Positions 20,690 through 33,200 of a DNA stretch of 64,000 bases are shown here, piece after piece. How positions within the stretch are numbered: the first letter of the stretch is position 1; every line of letters starts with the position of its first letter. This DNA comes from Bimuria novae-zelandiae CBS 107.79. Taxonomy: Eukaryota > Ascomycota > Dothideomycetes > Pleosporales > Didymosphaeriaceae. A program made the position numbers and the translations under genes. The notes under the pieces are model-generated. The model ran no database searches. It was not told where the DNA came from and saw only the letters and a list, made by a program, of their open reading frames with translations. The stretch is from the NCBI GenBank assembly GCA_010015655.1, contig ML976698.1, positions 453,885 through 517,884 on the forward strand, written 5' to 3'.

Positions 20690-22804
20690 ATGGAGGCTTA
20701 CCGCGCGATGGAAGCGACGAGCGGTGTTAATAATCTTGGCACTCGACAGACTCCACTGATACCGATGGTTCTTTCAACGACCGGCTCGTCCCCTACTTCG
20801 TCGACGGAAGTGACAGGAGAAGGAATACGCCGCGTAAGAGATAACATCCCGATACGATTGTTGATAGCCGCGTCGATAAGCTTCTGGGAGAAAGCTGCAT
20901 TCTGGGGCCTCACGGCTCCATGGCAAAATTACATGCAACATCCACCGCGGCTCACTGATAAAGACACTCCTGGCGCCCTTGGCTTGGGTCAAGTCAAGGC
21001 AACGCGGATATACTGTGGTTTCTATATTGGCTATTACATCTCACCGATGCTCTTCGCTGTTCTATCCGATTCCAAGTTGGGTAGATATAGAACGCTCTTG
21101 GTATGTTTAGTTCTATTCAACATCGGCTGCGCCGCGATTACTGCCAGCTCCCTGCCTGCGAGCTTGGACAAAGGGTGGGGCTTACCAGGACTCATCATCA
21201 CCATGATTTGTGTAGCCTTAGGGGGTGGCGGCTTCGAATCTAACATGGCAGCCTTCTTAGCTGACCAGTACGCCGAAACCGAGCCGCGCATTGAGATCCT
21301 AAAGTCTGGAGAGCGTGTGATTATAGATCGGACGCTTACGATAGAGTACGTGTATAGCCTAAACTACTGGTACGTATCGATTGCTCTTTATAATCAAGCT
21401 TTGATTGACAATCTGCAGGTTGGGAAACCTTGGCTCCCTCTCTTGGTTCGCGACGGTGGCCTTGGAGGAGCACGTTGGTTTTACATCGGCATATGGCTTG
21501 ACGTTCGGATTGATATTCCTTTCCTTGGTTACACTCCTAATTGGCAATTCGCGATTCGGTAAGTACATCAAATGCGCCAATGCCATCTCTGGCTAACAGC
21601 ATATAGTACGAGCTCCGCATGAGTCTAAAGTTTTCGCGCAATCTAGCAAGATACTACTGTGTGCTGCCTGTAATGGATTCCAGTTAGCCCGCACTGATCC
21701 AAAGTATCAGCTTGAATATCGCCAAAAAGTCGTTCCATGGAGTAGCAGGCTAGTCAGCGAGCTATGCCGCGCACTGCGCGCTTGTCGTATTTTGTAAGTA
21801 CATCATCTGCATCGCCATGTCGTTCTTGCTCACTTCTCATCAGGCTAGCTTTCATCATGTTCTACATCTGTTTCGATCAAATGCAGAACAACCTAATCTC
21901 GCAATCTGCGCAAATGGAGACCGGTGGGGCACCGAATGACATGGTGTCGGCAATGAACCAGGTCGGTTGCATTCTCTTCACACCGCTGATCCAACATGTG
22001 ATATACCCTCTCCTTCATAGACGGCATGTCTACATCAGGCCGATTACACGCATCACGATTGGATTCGTCTTCGTCGTACTTTCCATGACGTACGCCGCCA
22101 TCGTGCAAAATGCTATCTACTCTTCCGGACCTTGTTACGACCATCCGAGAACGTGTAATTTAGTCGGGAACCGCGAACCCAACCACATCAACGTCTGGAT
22201 CCAGGCTCCGGTCTTCTTTCTCATTGCCATGAGCGAGGTATGGGCGTATGTGACTGCGCTGGAGATAGCATACCACCATGCCCCGAAGCACATGCAATCT
22301 ATGATCCAGGCTATCTTCCCGCTCATGGCGGGTATCGGATCGGTCTGTGCGATGGCTATATCGCCATTTGCACATGATCCAAATCTGGTCATTTTTTACG
22401 CGTCACTCGCTGGCGGTATGGCTGTTGTTACAGTGGTCTTCTGGCTCTTGTTCCGGAAGTATGATAAGACGGAAAAAGAAGAGGCGGCAGGAGATCGTGA
22501 GGAAAGCGCGCGGTCGCCATCTACCGAAGGTGGTCGACGTGCGAGCGCGATCGCAGAACTTGACCCCAGCCCAAACTCTAGTTTCGTGGACGCACAGCTT
22601 GGTCCGATTCCGGAGAATTCTGCCAGCGATGGTTCAGCTGCCCCCAAACACTCTAATCTGACCGGTACGACTCTGGTCAACCAGGCAGCAGAGAGCATCC
22701 GCGATACCGACAACGAGCGAGCAAGCCAGGACGAGTCCCTGGGAGCGACCAAGTCCAAGATGCAGAGCAACTTGCACACCAGCCGCCTAGAAACTCAACA
22801 CTAA
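20690..22804 (+). CDS. Proton-dependent oligopeptide transporter (POT/PTR2 family)
   Basis: Four exons (20690-21369, 21419-21558, 21607-21793, 21844-22804) with introns of 48-50 nt give 655 residues. The POT family imports di- and tripeptides with protons across the plasma membrane; relatives also move nitrate or other small molecules. Evidence: about twelve hydrophobic segments; the N-terminal SFWEKAAFWGLTAPWQNYMQ region; GLGQVKATRIYCGFYIGYY; the signature GGGGFESNMAAFLADQY; and the conserved FDQMQNNLISQ segment that starts exon 4. The cytoplasmic C-terminus is a Ser/Glu/Asp-rich tail of about 100 residues. All splice joins restore conserved segments (NYW-LGNLGSLSW). Close to the terpene locus it could be a pathway transporter or unrelated. 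Confidence 0.85.
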
Positions 22805-23408
22805 AACTGACGAGACCGTTCGCGCACTGTTCGAATCGGATGTACATCATTGGAACGGTCATTACCTGGGGCTCGGCATTGTCCGGAACCGCATTTTCAT
22901 GTACTTGAACTACATCTTCATCATATCCACGACTAGCTCGGTGCCACCATTCCAATCGCGACTACAGTATCTGCCGTTACATTGTGCGGGAGTGGTGGAA
23001 CCGCACATTTCATTTCTTTGGAAGCTAGATGAGTTTATCCGGACGAGCTTCTTGATGTTTCTTCTCGGGTCACTGTTGTACATTATCTGTAGAATCCGGC
23101 ATCGCTATAGCATTCGATAACGCGGGATGGCGCGTGTACGGTTATGGATGATCGAGCATGGGCACGACGCATAAGCATTTGTCATTTAGAATACTTTCAT
23201 AGACCAAGAGAGCATAAGCTCAATGAGCGGCGACTTAACGGCAAACAGGGCAGTGCTATGTAACAGTACAGCGCAGTCCTCTATAGAGCTGCAAATATGT
23301 CTCAACGCACATAGTAACACCAACCTCACGCATACACAGACAAAAAAGAATGCGATGTTACTTATTCTTAAGGAGCGACACGGAAAAAATTCGCTCTGTG
23401 AGCGAGAT
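22805..23408. other. Intergenic between POT gene and tRNA
   Basis: 3' region of the transporter gene. A plus-strand frame of 73 codons at 22899-23120 encodes two hydrophobic stretches but has no family resemblance and no supporting context. Nothing else is visible. Confidence 0.4.
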
Positions 23409-23490
23409 TGCCCACAATCAGAATCGAACTGATGACCTTATCATAGCGGCTTAGTACTAGTGATACGCTCTACCACTGAGCCATGCGGGC
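23409..23490 (-). tRNA. tRNA-Thr (anticodon AGT) with 10-nt intron
   Basis: On the minus strand the ends pair GCCCGCA with TGTGGGC and are followed by discriminator A. The D arm contains TGGCTCAGTGG (A box) and the T arm contains GGTTCGA-like TCAGTTCGATTCTGA (B box). The anticodon stem TATCA pairs with TGATA around a loop that becomes seven nucleotides once a 10-nt intron (23445-23454) is removed after position 37. The anticodon AGT is at 23456-23458, decoding ACU threonine (read as IGU after modification). Mature length is 72 nt before CCA. Confidence 0.9.
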
Positions 23491-25570
23491 GTCGAAGCGC
23501 GTGCTAGGGCTAATTCGATGCTACTTGAATTAAAATTTCAGTATCTATACAGCAGAAAACTAAGTGCGCAACACATCTAGGGCAAATCGGTGACGTTGAT
23601 GCGGGTAGACTAAGCTTGTGCCGCGCTTTTACATGAATGTGCGCCGAAACTGTCAAGAACTGGGGCTGCTTGAGTAAGCGGGATCGGCGCGGCGGGGGAG
23701 GCTGGGCAGCACCTCTCCCCTTATGCCATGCACACAGGCTATTGTATGCTGTTTTGCTACGCTCACATTATCGATCGATGACGCTATCGGCCTGCGCTGA
23801 GGCGTCTCCCGCTTGAGCTTTCGCCCGCGACGGGATGAAGTATGATAACTGCGCATTCATGACATGCGCACATCGCGGGCCTCTAGCAAGTTATTGACAG
23901 GCAGAAGCTCACAATCACAGTACTCCCCGGCGACACCGACACGAAATACCGAGTCACCACGCGCGTTTCGCAACACTATACGGACGTCTTGCCGACGCAA
24001 CCGATTTGCTACCGTCGGTCCTGTAGACTAAATGGCGTGTACGGCGCATCAAGGGCGAAGCCACGCAGGCCGGTACAATAGGCTTGGATAAACGTATACG
24101 TCGTAGGCATAACAGGCAGCGGTCAAACATGCTCTCTCGGCCTGCCACGTTACAATCCACCAGGAAACGAGCATGCGTATGCAGAGCACAGTCTTCTGCT
24201 GATCGATGATCACCTCAGACCCTCCGCCTCCTTCCTACCTACTTCTTAGGCATCTCGTCGTGTAAGCCCTACGCCGCTCTCCGTCGTATACCGTCACACC
24301 CGCGATTGACACCACGTTGCTCAGCACGATCTTCCAGCGCAGGCCACTGCTTCTCAAGTCTGCTCGTCACTTGCGATCGACATCGCCGCGCCATTGTCCT
24401 CCTAGACATAGAGTCATCAAGGAGCGGCGCCCTGATGTTGTGTCGCGACGTGGCAGGTCAGACAGGATCATGAGGGCTTGGGCATTGGGTCAGCTATGCG
24501 GCCTTTGGCACCTTCATCGAGTCCTCGAACGGAGGACGAAGAGCGAAGCTCGTGCGGCGGAAACAAGTGCGAGTCCATACGTGGCGTCAACGAGAACAGC
24601 TTGAGTTATACCTGTCTGACATCATACCTGAATGAGGCGTTGGTCGCGGAATACACAAGCAACAAGACGCTTGCCTCAGACGAGGCGAGTACGCTTCGAT
24701 GGGACATGATTCATTGGACCTCACCAAGGCCATTCGTGCATCCAGAGCGCATGAATCACGCTGCACGGGATCCTATCAGTAAGAATCGATGGAAGCAGGT
24801 GTAAGAGTCTTCGCAAAGATCTTCCTGCTTTACGGTCATACAGAGCGGGACTCGGGCAGGCTCCCGGATCGTCTACAGGCGGTTCGGGCCGCAAGACGAG
24901 GCACACAACACTTTCTTCTTTGTATCTCAAGATACGGGAGTCTCTGACGGGATCTTGACTTGGTAGTCCTGAAGTGTGCCGATCCACCCGTTAGTGTTGT
25001 TGCTAGTATTAAGCGTGAGTTCTTCCGCCGGTTCTATCAAACATACTATCGTGATTGGTACAGCGGAGAAACGTGCTACATTTAAATGGGCGTGAGCAAT
25101 ACTCTGGTGGAGAACAACCCTAGAAGTGCGTGAGAAGACGTCTCCTTTAGCTTCCTTCAGGTACTATTACTATCAGTTACACCGTCCTAATTACCCGGGA
25201 GGGCTCCTGATACAACATCCAGTATTTCAACATGATCCGCTTGCTTGTGATAGGACCGCATGAGCTTGCGCACACTGTGTTCGTGAAGGCTATGAAGGAG
25301 GGTAAGTGGGTAGATGGGCAAGGGCTGTCATTTTGCATTGGCGTGTGGTCCTAGGTTTGCCGTCATGCTCGTGACGTTGTTGAAGTAGACTCGTGACAGC
25401 CGTCATTGTTCTGACTGTGGTGTATTATGTTGTTAGCGAGAGAGAGAGACATGCATAGGGCTGACCAACGGCGTGATAGGGTTCCTGGCGAGAGGAAGCA
25501 GACGTTTGAGGAGTATGTAATTTGCACCAAAGCGCTGGAGGAAAGATCCGAAAAGGAAGATAGGAGGAGG
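23491..25570. other. Gene-poor stretch, two doubtful frames
   Basis: About 2 kb of moderate-GC sequence. A plus-strand pair of overlapping frames at 24317-24804 (95 and 108 codons) and a short ATG frame at about 25233 (MIRLLVIGPHELAHTVFVK, followed by GTAAGT) are the only candidates. The second could be the first exon of a truncated oxidoreductase-like gene. None is recognisable, and no exon chain could be built. Confidence 0.35.
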
Positions 25571-27134
25571 TCAACCTTCCATAGCCATGAAAGCCTCGAT
25601 CCGTTCTAGCGCCACTTCCATCGTCTTCACGGGAATAGAAAATCGTATTCTCGTCCAGCCAAACTCCTTGTCGACGCCCTTGTAGAGAGTTCCTGGACTA
25701 GTTCGGACGCCCTGCTGCGCTAATCGAGCGTAGAATTCCTGCTCATCTTCTATGCTTTGCGCATGCTTGGCCAACTTCGCGAAAAGAAAGATGCCGTCGG
25801 TAGGTGTTATAAACTTGACGTCAAGCTGCTGGAGTACATTCGCAAGTAGACGGTACGACGCAGTGAGCCTCGATGAGTTGAGAGTGAGCAGGGTGCCAAG
25901 TTTGGTCCATGTCAGCAAATTCGAGAGGTAGAGACATGCAAGATTGTTGGCGTGGCCCCATGTCACCATCGACATGGCTGTGAGTAACTGAGGATTTTGC
26001 TGCGATACCAAGCAGCCCTGGAACCTCAGTTAGATGAGTTGATCCATATGGCGAAACATATCACTCACTATGCGGAAACCGCCCGACCCGAAAAGCTTGC
26101 TGGCAGCCCAGACCACATGTACTCGACTTGGATCAATCTTCACAGCACCTTCGGGCACAAGTGGTTCGGTCAACGACAGAGCTGAGACAAACTTGGGACT
26201 ACCGGCTGGAACGTCGTTCAGTTGTGTGCGAGCGTAGATCTCATCTGAGATGAAGTGCAGCCCACGCTCCTGGCAGAACTCCATAGTTTCTATAAGCGAC
26301 TTCCTTGTATAACACCGCGAAGTGGGATTTTGCGGATTGCATAAAAGCACTGCTTTGATCTTTGACTTGTCTGCCGAGAAGTCGTAAGCGGCTTGGAGCG
26401 ATGGCAATAGGTAATTGTCGAAGTTTTGGTAGGTAGGAGGTCTCGCAACAACGACATTGATGTTCGCCCGGGCTCCGGCAATTCTTGCGAAACCATCTGC
26501 ACGCTGGTCAGTCTTCTCGCCATTCAATGTTGCAAAGCGTTCACTAACACCAGGATGGCCCGGGCACAATGATACTGTCTCCTTCATCGCAGATCGAGTG
26601 TAAAAGATTGTCTAGTGCATCGGTTGCACCAGCAGTCAAAACGATATGCTCGGGTTTAACGGTATGTATAGGACTGAAAGAGGTATTGAAGAACAAGGCT
26701 AAGGCTAAACACGGCAAAGAATCAGTGAAAATGTATGCATAGTGCTCCTAGGTACAGACTGTACCTTGTCGTGTTGTTACATCACCTCCATCACCTGGTG
26801 GAAGAGCGAATGCCTACAACTTTGTTAATGTTTTTCTCAGGAGAAGTCGACTCCTTACCTGTTCCGTGATTTTGTCTTCTATTAGTGTTTTAAAAAACTC
26901 TAGTAACTCCGGTCGAATGACTTCGTTCTGTGCTGTAGATAGATCGATGACTGTGGAAGCTTCATCCTCCGCTGGAGAAACGCCATTAGAAGGCAGAGAT
27001 GCAAGTTTGTCCAGAGTCGCGCGCATGCGCGTAGATAAGCCAGGATCCATCTTTACATCGCTATGCTGCGGGCTCCCGAGCGGAGTATGCATCACTTGAT
27101 TGCGAAAAGTCTGGAGGCGTATTGGATTCGTCAT
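25571..27134 (-). CDS. PLP-dependent aminotransferase, ACC-synthase-like (class I/II)
   Basis: Five exons on the minus strand (27134-26859, 26813-26765, 26704-26549, 26496-26069, 26017-25571), with introns of 45-60 nt, encode 451 residues. Fold-type I aminotransferase features: AGATDALDNLLHSICDEGDS and VPGPSW (cofactor ring side); NPQNPTSRCY; SDEIYA with the pyridine-binding Asp; the Schiff-base lysine K294 in WAASKLFGSGGFRIG; and the C-terminal Arg in FGWTRIRFSI. Overall order and the PPTYQNFDNYLLPSLQAAYD segment are those of fungal ACC-synthase-like proteins. In plants ACC synthase makes the ethylene precursor; most fungal homologues probably act as aminotransferases or C-S lyases, so the substrate is open. 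Splicing restores conserved text at each junction. No sign of decay. Confidence 0.8.
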
Positions 27135-27787
27135 ACGTTCGATACATCCGTTGCTTGGAAGTCGCAAAAGGCGTGACTAGCTGTGGGGTGGGTGAAGACT
27201 GGAGTCCCCGCGGTTGCGCTGAGGCTGAAGCTTATAAGATGTCCAACTTGGCACTTGGTGTTCTTACATGCATAAGCCCCTTAAGCCGCTTATCGATCCG
27301 TATCCGGGCATGCAATCGTCTACTTGAGGCGTACGGTCCGTTGTCCAGGGTATCAGCCCGTGAGCGAATATGCGGAATTGTCTAGACGTTCTGCACGTCG
27401 ACATTTTGAGGCATCGCGCTTCGCGTCGATTCGGTAGCCAAGCGCTGCCAAACTCTAATTGCGGCTAAGCAGAAATGTCAAATCCATTCACTAGCATAGT
27501 GCCCAATAGTCTGGACATATGGACCCGACCAGAAGGATGGGAATGAAAAGCTACGCTATCCTTATAGTGACCCAGTTGGCATGCGCGTCTGCTGTGCATA
27601 CAGCGGAGGTCAGCCGTTTTCATCGAATGGGGACCTGTTGCACCTGCAGTACGTCGTTCCAAGGTTACCATCACACGCATTTAGCCGCCCCACAAAAAGG
27701 AATTGGTGTGCGGCGTGCTGCAGCATCGATCGTGGTGGGTCGCAGCCTGCGGTGGCTGACAATAGAATTAAACCCAAAATCTGGTTA
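27135..27787. other. Intergenic / promoter side of the aminotransferase
   Basis: Upstream region of the minus-strand aminotransferase, bordered on the right by the 27788 transposon. Overlapping frames on both strands at 27465-27815 are open but anonymous. No gene is supported. Confidence 0.4.
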
Positions 27788-30700
27788 CAATCTCCCCCCT
27801 AGCTTTGGAGCGTAGCGCCCTACTAACGCACTACCAGTAAGTATAGGTCTTTTGTATAAAATATTTTATACCTTTACGCTATTTTAGGTAATTTTTATAT
27901 TTATTCTTTTTGAATCAATCCCTAGAAGCTATTTTTGTTAATTTTATAAATAAAAAATGTACTTAATATACTTAAAATCTTTTTAATAATAACTTTACTA
28001 TATGTATTAGCTACTAAAAACCTTAACTAAAATATAATTGTATACTACTTTAGGTACTATTAATAGCTTATTAATATTGTTTTAAAAGCATTACTGGCTA
28101 GTCTTTTAAAAGAAGAAAAGTATCTATTTATAGGCTTAGTAACTTTATAATAATATATTTTATTACGTATATTATATATAATACGTACTAGCAGTAAAAA
28201 TAATAGTTAAATGTTACTAATAAGTTATACTTTTAAAGTTTTAGTAAGTTAACTATTCGTTATAAGACGAAAAGTACCTAAGGATTAATAAAACAAGATT
28301 ATGTAATAGTATTATAGGAAAACATCGCTATAGGCTTTATAATTAAACTACCTAGGTTAAAATATTTAGCAACCAAAATAAGCTATAACGCTGTATTAGG
28401 AATTATGTATTTATTTACTAAGTACATAGAACTATCATCGTACTAAAAGATAACTATAGTAAAGAAACCTATATTTTTTTTTAGATTAAATAATATAAGA
28501 ATACAGCATTTCGACGACAATTATTAGTAACTAAGATAAGTTCTGTATATTAAACTATTAGATAACGCTTATATTGCTTATTAGAATAGAATAAGGACTA
28601 TTAATAGCTCTCTATCTATAAATAAAAGGATGGATGAAACGTACGAATTAGATAATTAAGACGTACCTAGGCATTTACTATAATAATAAGGAAAAAAATA
28701 ATTAGATTTTATTACTATCTGTTGTATAATTAGTATATAATAATAAGATATTAGTAATAAGTGATTTTACACTATTCTTTACAAATTTTAAAAATTATTT
28801 ATAGCTTTAAAAAACGTTTCCTATAGCTATTAGGACAGAAGAGTCCATTAACATAGTAAAATTAATTAAGAAAATATATAAACAACTCTAAGAAAATCTT
28901 AAAAAAGTTTAATAATAAGTCACTTCTTATACTAACTAATGTAATCTACGTCGCCCTATACCACGTCGCCATACATCGCCAAGAGGAACGAGTAACGATA
29001 GCTATCGTTACAAGGCATAGGATAGTATATATAGGCATCGTGATAACGAAAAACGAAAAACGAAAAACGGTACCATAACTAAGGAAGTGGGATAAATTAT
29101 ATTTACTTCTAAAGAATCTTTAAATCTAGAAGAAAAAGTATAAAAAATTAGACTATATTAAGGTGGGGCTATTTTTTATTTCTAAAAAGATATTACTGGT
29201 TAATTAATAATTAGAACTACTACTAGATGCTAAAATATATTTAGTATTTTATATAAACTAATTAGAACCTGCAGACCCTAAGACGCTAGCTTAAACTACC
29301 TTTTATTACTAAGTAAAGGAGGAAACTAAATATAAGGTTAAAATAAATCTAAACTATAACTATCAGTAAAAAAGATACCTTATTAAATAAAAAGGATATT
29401 CACATAGTAAGAATACATAATATCTACTAGACTACTTACAGGACTATTAAGAAAAAATCTAATAATACTAGCGTACTGCTACGTTGCGAAAGAATAAAAG
29501 GACTTAAACTAGACTATAGACTAATAAGTTATCTCAGTACCTAGGGCAGTATTAGGATTAATTAAGACTACTATTTAAGTAAGATTATTATAAGCCTTTA
29601 GAACTTTGAACTTATTTATTATAAATATATTATAGTTAAATAGGCTAAATTTTTTTACGTAATTTCTTATACTGATTACATAATTACGTTATTATTTTTT
29701 ATACTAAACACGTACGCAAGAGTACTACAAAAGTAAGCCTTTTTTATATTTTAAGTTTTCTTTCCTCCTTAAACTTTAACTTTTTTAACCTTTTTATTTT
29801 CATATATATTTTTAAATAACTTAATAAAGCATTTTCTTGTAGCTTATAATTTAATTATTGTACTAAACGTAGTTTGTGTACTTAGAGTGTAAAGCTAATA
29901 ACTAATAAGTAACTATTTCTTTACGTAATATAAGTACGTAACTATTATAGATACGCAGGTTCTTTTAAGATAATTAGCTTATGAATAATAGTATTAGGCG
30001 GATTAAGAAAGTGGCTTTATAGGGAGTTGACTTATAAGGACATTAAGCATGGAGAGGGAAGCTATTATTTGAATCTAATATAATATAAGATAGGGTATTG
30101 GCGCTTATCTATACGTCTAAGCTAAAACCCTTATTTAGCAATAAATTACGTAATAAGTTACGCGTTATAAGATCATTAAGAATTCTAAAAGTACCTTAGC
30201 GACTTAGCCTCTAGAATTTATAGAATTGTGCTTATATATAGAAAAAAAAAACTTTTATCTTTATATTCAAACTATGTAGTAATCTGTTATTTGCATTCAA
30301 CTTAAGATCTTATTAGTTTAAACAGACATATCTTATATATAACGTCTTTAGTAATACGCGTAAGCTATTATTATCTATTTTCTATCTTTAGGTACCTTTA
30401 GGACTAGCTACTTTAAAGGGCTTAATATTTAGCTAACGTAAACTAACCTATTCATTATTTAGCTATTCTTAGAGACTATAATAACCTAATTATAAGGTAG
30501 GCCCTTTTTTATACTAGGTGGAAAGGTAATACTTATCCTAAAAATAATAATGGATAGGATTACCTAACCAATCGCATTAGTACTATAGATAACTATTATT
30601 AACTTTTAATTACCTTACTATACGCTCTTCAGCTTGCTTTAATGCTTAAAGCTTATAATAACTACTCTTACTAATATTATACCTATTATAAAGCTAGTCT

Positions 30701-31824
30701 TATAAAACTTATAAGTGTCTTTCTCTAGGATATCGTGTTTTGCTTTAGTATTCTATATAAGCTAGAACTAGCCTTATATAATTTCAGAATCCTTATAAAG
30801 AACTGTCTTATAGTTAAAATTTTAATTAAACTTTCTTATAAGCTTTAATAAACGCTTAATAAAGTGTATAACCTACTTCTAACTAACTAGTCCTAGGTTA
30901 CGCTTAGCCTGCAGAGAATTGGCTTTATCTACTATATTAGTAAGCCAGAATGAAAATTCTCGCACATTTAGGTTAAGTAGATAGTAGATTAGTACTATTA
31001 AAATCCTAAGGAATATTTAGTCCTATAGAGTTAAGGGTTAGTTCTCGGACAGGAGTATTATTAGGCAGGAACAGAGTATTAAGAGCTTGTACTTATTAAT
31101 AGGACGTTAGTATTAAAGTTGTAAGATATTAAATTGACAAGACCCTAAGTTAAATTCAAAGAATAGATTAATAAGCTAAATATAAAGATAAAAACTTATC
31201 TTCGCGCTATTATACACTTACCCTACTCGAAATACGCGAGGCGAGCACAGCGAGTAAGTGTAGTAGCCTTATACTCCTACTTTATCTACTCGAGTTAAGC
31301 AAGTGAAGTAGTTACGTAACTCTCTATAATATGCCACTATTAGTCGCCATAAAGCCTGTAGGCACCCTGGAGCCTAGCTAAGTAATACTAATTATAGATT
31401 CCAGTAAGCATCTGCTCCTATATTAAAAGGTAGTTCTAGTACGTTGTTTACTTAGTAAGTTATAAGTAATATTATAGAAAGCTATAGCGCATCGCTAGCT
31501 TAGTATTATATCTTATTTAATAGTTTAAAGCGTAAGCTATATATAAGCTTTTTTAATTATAGTAATTAATTAGATAGTTAAGATATCGCGTTACACTATT
31601 AATACTAGTACTTTTTAGTAGAGTCTTAGTAGAGTAATGCACTTGCTTGCCTAAGACACTTGCTTGTTAGGTATATTAAAAGTTCTTAGTAAATTAATTT
31701 AAAGGGAATAAGCGTAAAGTGGGCCTAAACTAAGCTAAAGGTATAAAAGATTTTATATAAAGGACCTATATTTACTAGTAGCGCACTAGTAGCGCACTAC
31801 GCTCTTAATCTAGGGGGGAGATTA
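27788..31824. mobile_element. 4-kb TIR element beginning in a C run, RIP-mutated
   Basis: The ends are inverted repeats of about 100 bp: left CAATCTCCCCCCTAGCTTTG, right CTAGGGGGGAGATTA. Shared inner words are GCGTAG, CGC(A/T)C, TATAGGTC and ATACCTTTA. A TA flanks each end if one RIP change at the outermost base is allowed, pointing to a Tc1/mariner-type element. The right half contains a pogo remnant ending at 31,676. The left half (27,900-29,900) shows no readable transposase; a triple GAAAAAC run at about 29,048-29,068 is its only simple repeat. Composition changes abruptly at both ends. Confidence 0.6.
29950..31676 (-). mobile_element. Pogo-like remnant nested in the 4-kb element
   Basis: The right terminus (CACTTGCTTGTTAGGTATAT, then TA) is a RIP-altered pogo end, and the subterminal segment GATATCGCGTTACACTATTA matches the copies ending at 5404 and starting at 56622. 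The stretch 30,380-30,680 parallels the minus-strand transposase fragments at 2,700 and 58,760. The left end could not be located, so the start is a guess. No open frame. Confidence 0.5.
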
Positions 31825-32382
31825 TATTCTATATAATTCTGGGGATCTTCCTCCTACAGAACCAGTGCCCACGGAGCTCGGGGCCGACTAGTACAAAGAG
31901 CTCCGAGATCCACAGAATGGAGGTCGCCGATTTGCAGGCGCTTGTGAAAATTTTAATGCTTTGCAATGTTTGGTGGATGATAGGGGCGAGGTGGCACAGC
32001 GAAAGGCGCCCGGCCCCATATTCCGCACCCACCCGAACTTGATTGTGGGTTCGTGGCGTGTGCTTTGAGCTGTTTGCTCATATCGATTTCAAAGTATAAA
32101 ACTCCGCATACTATCGTGTAGGCAAGGACTATGGTAGTCTTGGAAGTGCTGATTTACCGCATGGTCGCGAAGAACAGCTGTTCTCGGGCGGATCCGGGCC
32201 GCGGAAATTCCGGTGACACGTGACTGTCTAGAACGTTCTTGGCGGGGGCGCAACATGTGCCTGAAGGATGACATCAACCGCTGTTCATCAAATCACATCC
32301 ACACAATAAATTCACAGCCAACTGTACATTTGCCGATAAAGTTGTCTTCAAGGTCGTGTGTTGCACTCCAAATTCCACACCA
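31825..32382. other. Promoter-side region of the FAM210-like gene
   Basis: Moderate-GC sequence between the transposon and the next start codon. The overlapping short frames are anonymous. No TATA-like box stands out near the start. Confidence 0.35.
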
Positions 32383-33084
32383 ATGGCCTCCAGAAGGCCT
32401 CTCGCATCCTCGGTCCTTCGAGTTACATTGTTACGATTACCATCGCTCCGTGCAAGCCTGCCCCCTTTCCGTCGACCATTCCAAGGCAGATTTGCCCAAA
32501 TTCAAACCAAAAAGAGTGCTCCAAGCCGAGTCTTCCGACGCAACTACAGTAAGAAACCACGAGGAAGTACACAGGCAAACCCAACACCGAAACTGGGTAG
32601 CCCGGAGCCGCATTCGTTCACTGCACGACTGAAAAAGCTATCCCGGGAATACGGTTGGACTGTTATAGGGGTCTATCTTGCACTTACAGTGGCCGATCTC
32701 CCATTCTGCTTTCTTGCAGTCAAGTACATTGGAGCGGAGCGAATAGCATATGCCGAACATGTCGTAGTCAGCGGTGCAAAAGACCTGATAGGTCAAGCTT
32801 TTCCCAATCTTTTCGACAAGGAGAATGAGAATGAGGCTGAAGAGAAGGTGGTGCAGGCAGAGAAGGCAGAAAAAGCTGGAGAGCCAAGTAAGTCTCTCGA
32901 CCTAATTATAGATTGCATGGCTGACCAACCAGCTTTCTGGACGAAGCTTGGATTGGTCTTTATAGTTCATAAGTCCTTTATCTTCATCAGAGTGCCTCTT
33001 ACCGCAGCCGTCACGCCCAAGGTAGTGAAGACATTGCGAAATTGGGGTTACAACATCGGAAAAAGAACACCAAAGACAAAATGA
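32383..33084 (+). CDS. DUF1279 / FAM210-like mitochondrial membrane protein
   Basis: Two exons (32383-32887, 32933-33084). The 45-nt intron (GTAAGT..CAG) has no in-frame stop and is a multiple of three, so it is inferred from splice signals and family fit. The spliced product is 218 residues. The first 60 residues are rich in Arg, Ser and Leu with almost no acids, a mitochondrial targeting profile. The DUF1279 domain runs from about residue 80: LSREYGWTVIGVYLALTVAD is its hallmark, with a membrane helix; an acidic coiled segment (ENENEAEEK) follows, then HKSFIFIRVPLTAAVTPK and a second hydrophobic helix. FAM210 relatives sit in the inner mitochondrial membrane and influence mitochondrial translation or lipid transport; the fungal role is unclear. 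Start chosen at the first ATG of the frame. Confidence 0.8.
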   Translation: MASRRPLASSVLRVTLLRLPSLRASLPPFRRPFQGRFAQIQTKKSAPSRVFRRNYSKKPRGSTQANPTPKLGSPEPHSFTARLKKLSREYGWTVIGVYLALTVADLPFCFLAVKYIGAERIAYAEHVVVSGAKDLIGQAFPNLFDKENENEAEEKVVQAEKAEKAGEPSKSLDLIIDCMADQPAFWTKLGLVFIVHKSFIFIRVPLTAAVTPKVVKTLRNWGYNIGKRTPKTK

Positions 33085-33200
33085 GGATGAAATACGAAAG
33101 CTTCTACAATGAAGAACCTCTACTCTAGCGCTAGAATGCAGACGGCGCTCATCAACCGAATGTGAAACGATGCATGGCATGCACTTGACAAACGAGAGAG

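Noticed and set aside
22899..23120. Small membrane protein gene downstream of the POT gene
   Set aside because: Two hydrophobic stretches only; probably 3' untranslated sequence of the transporter.
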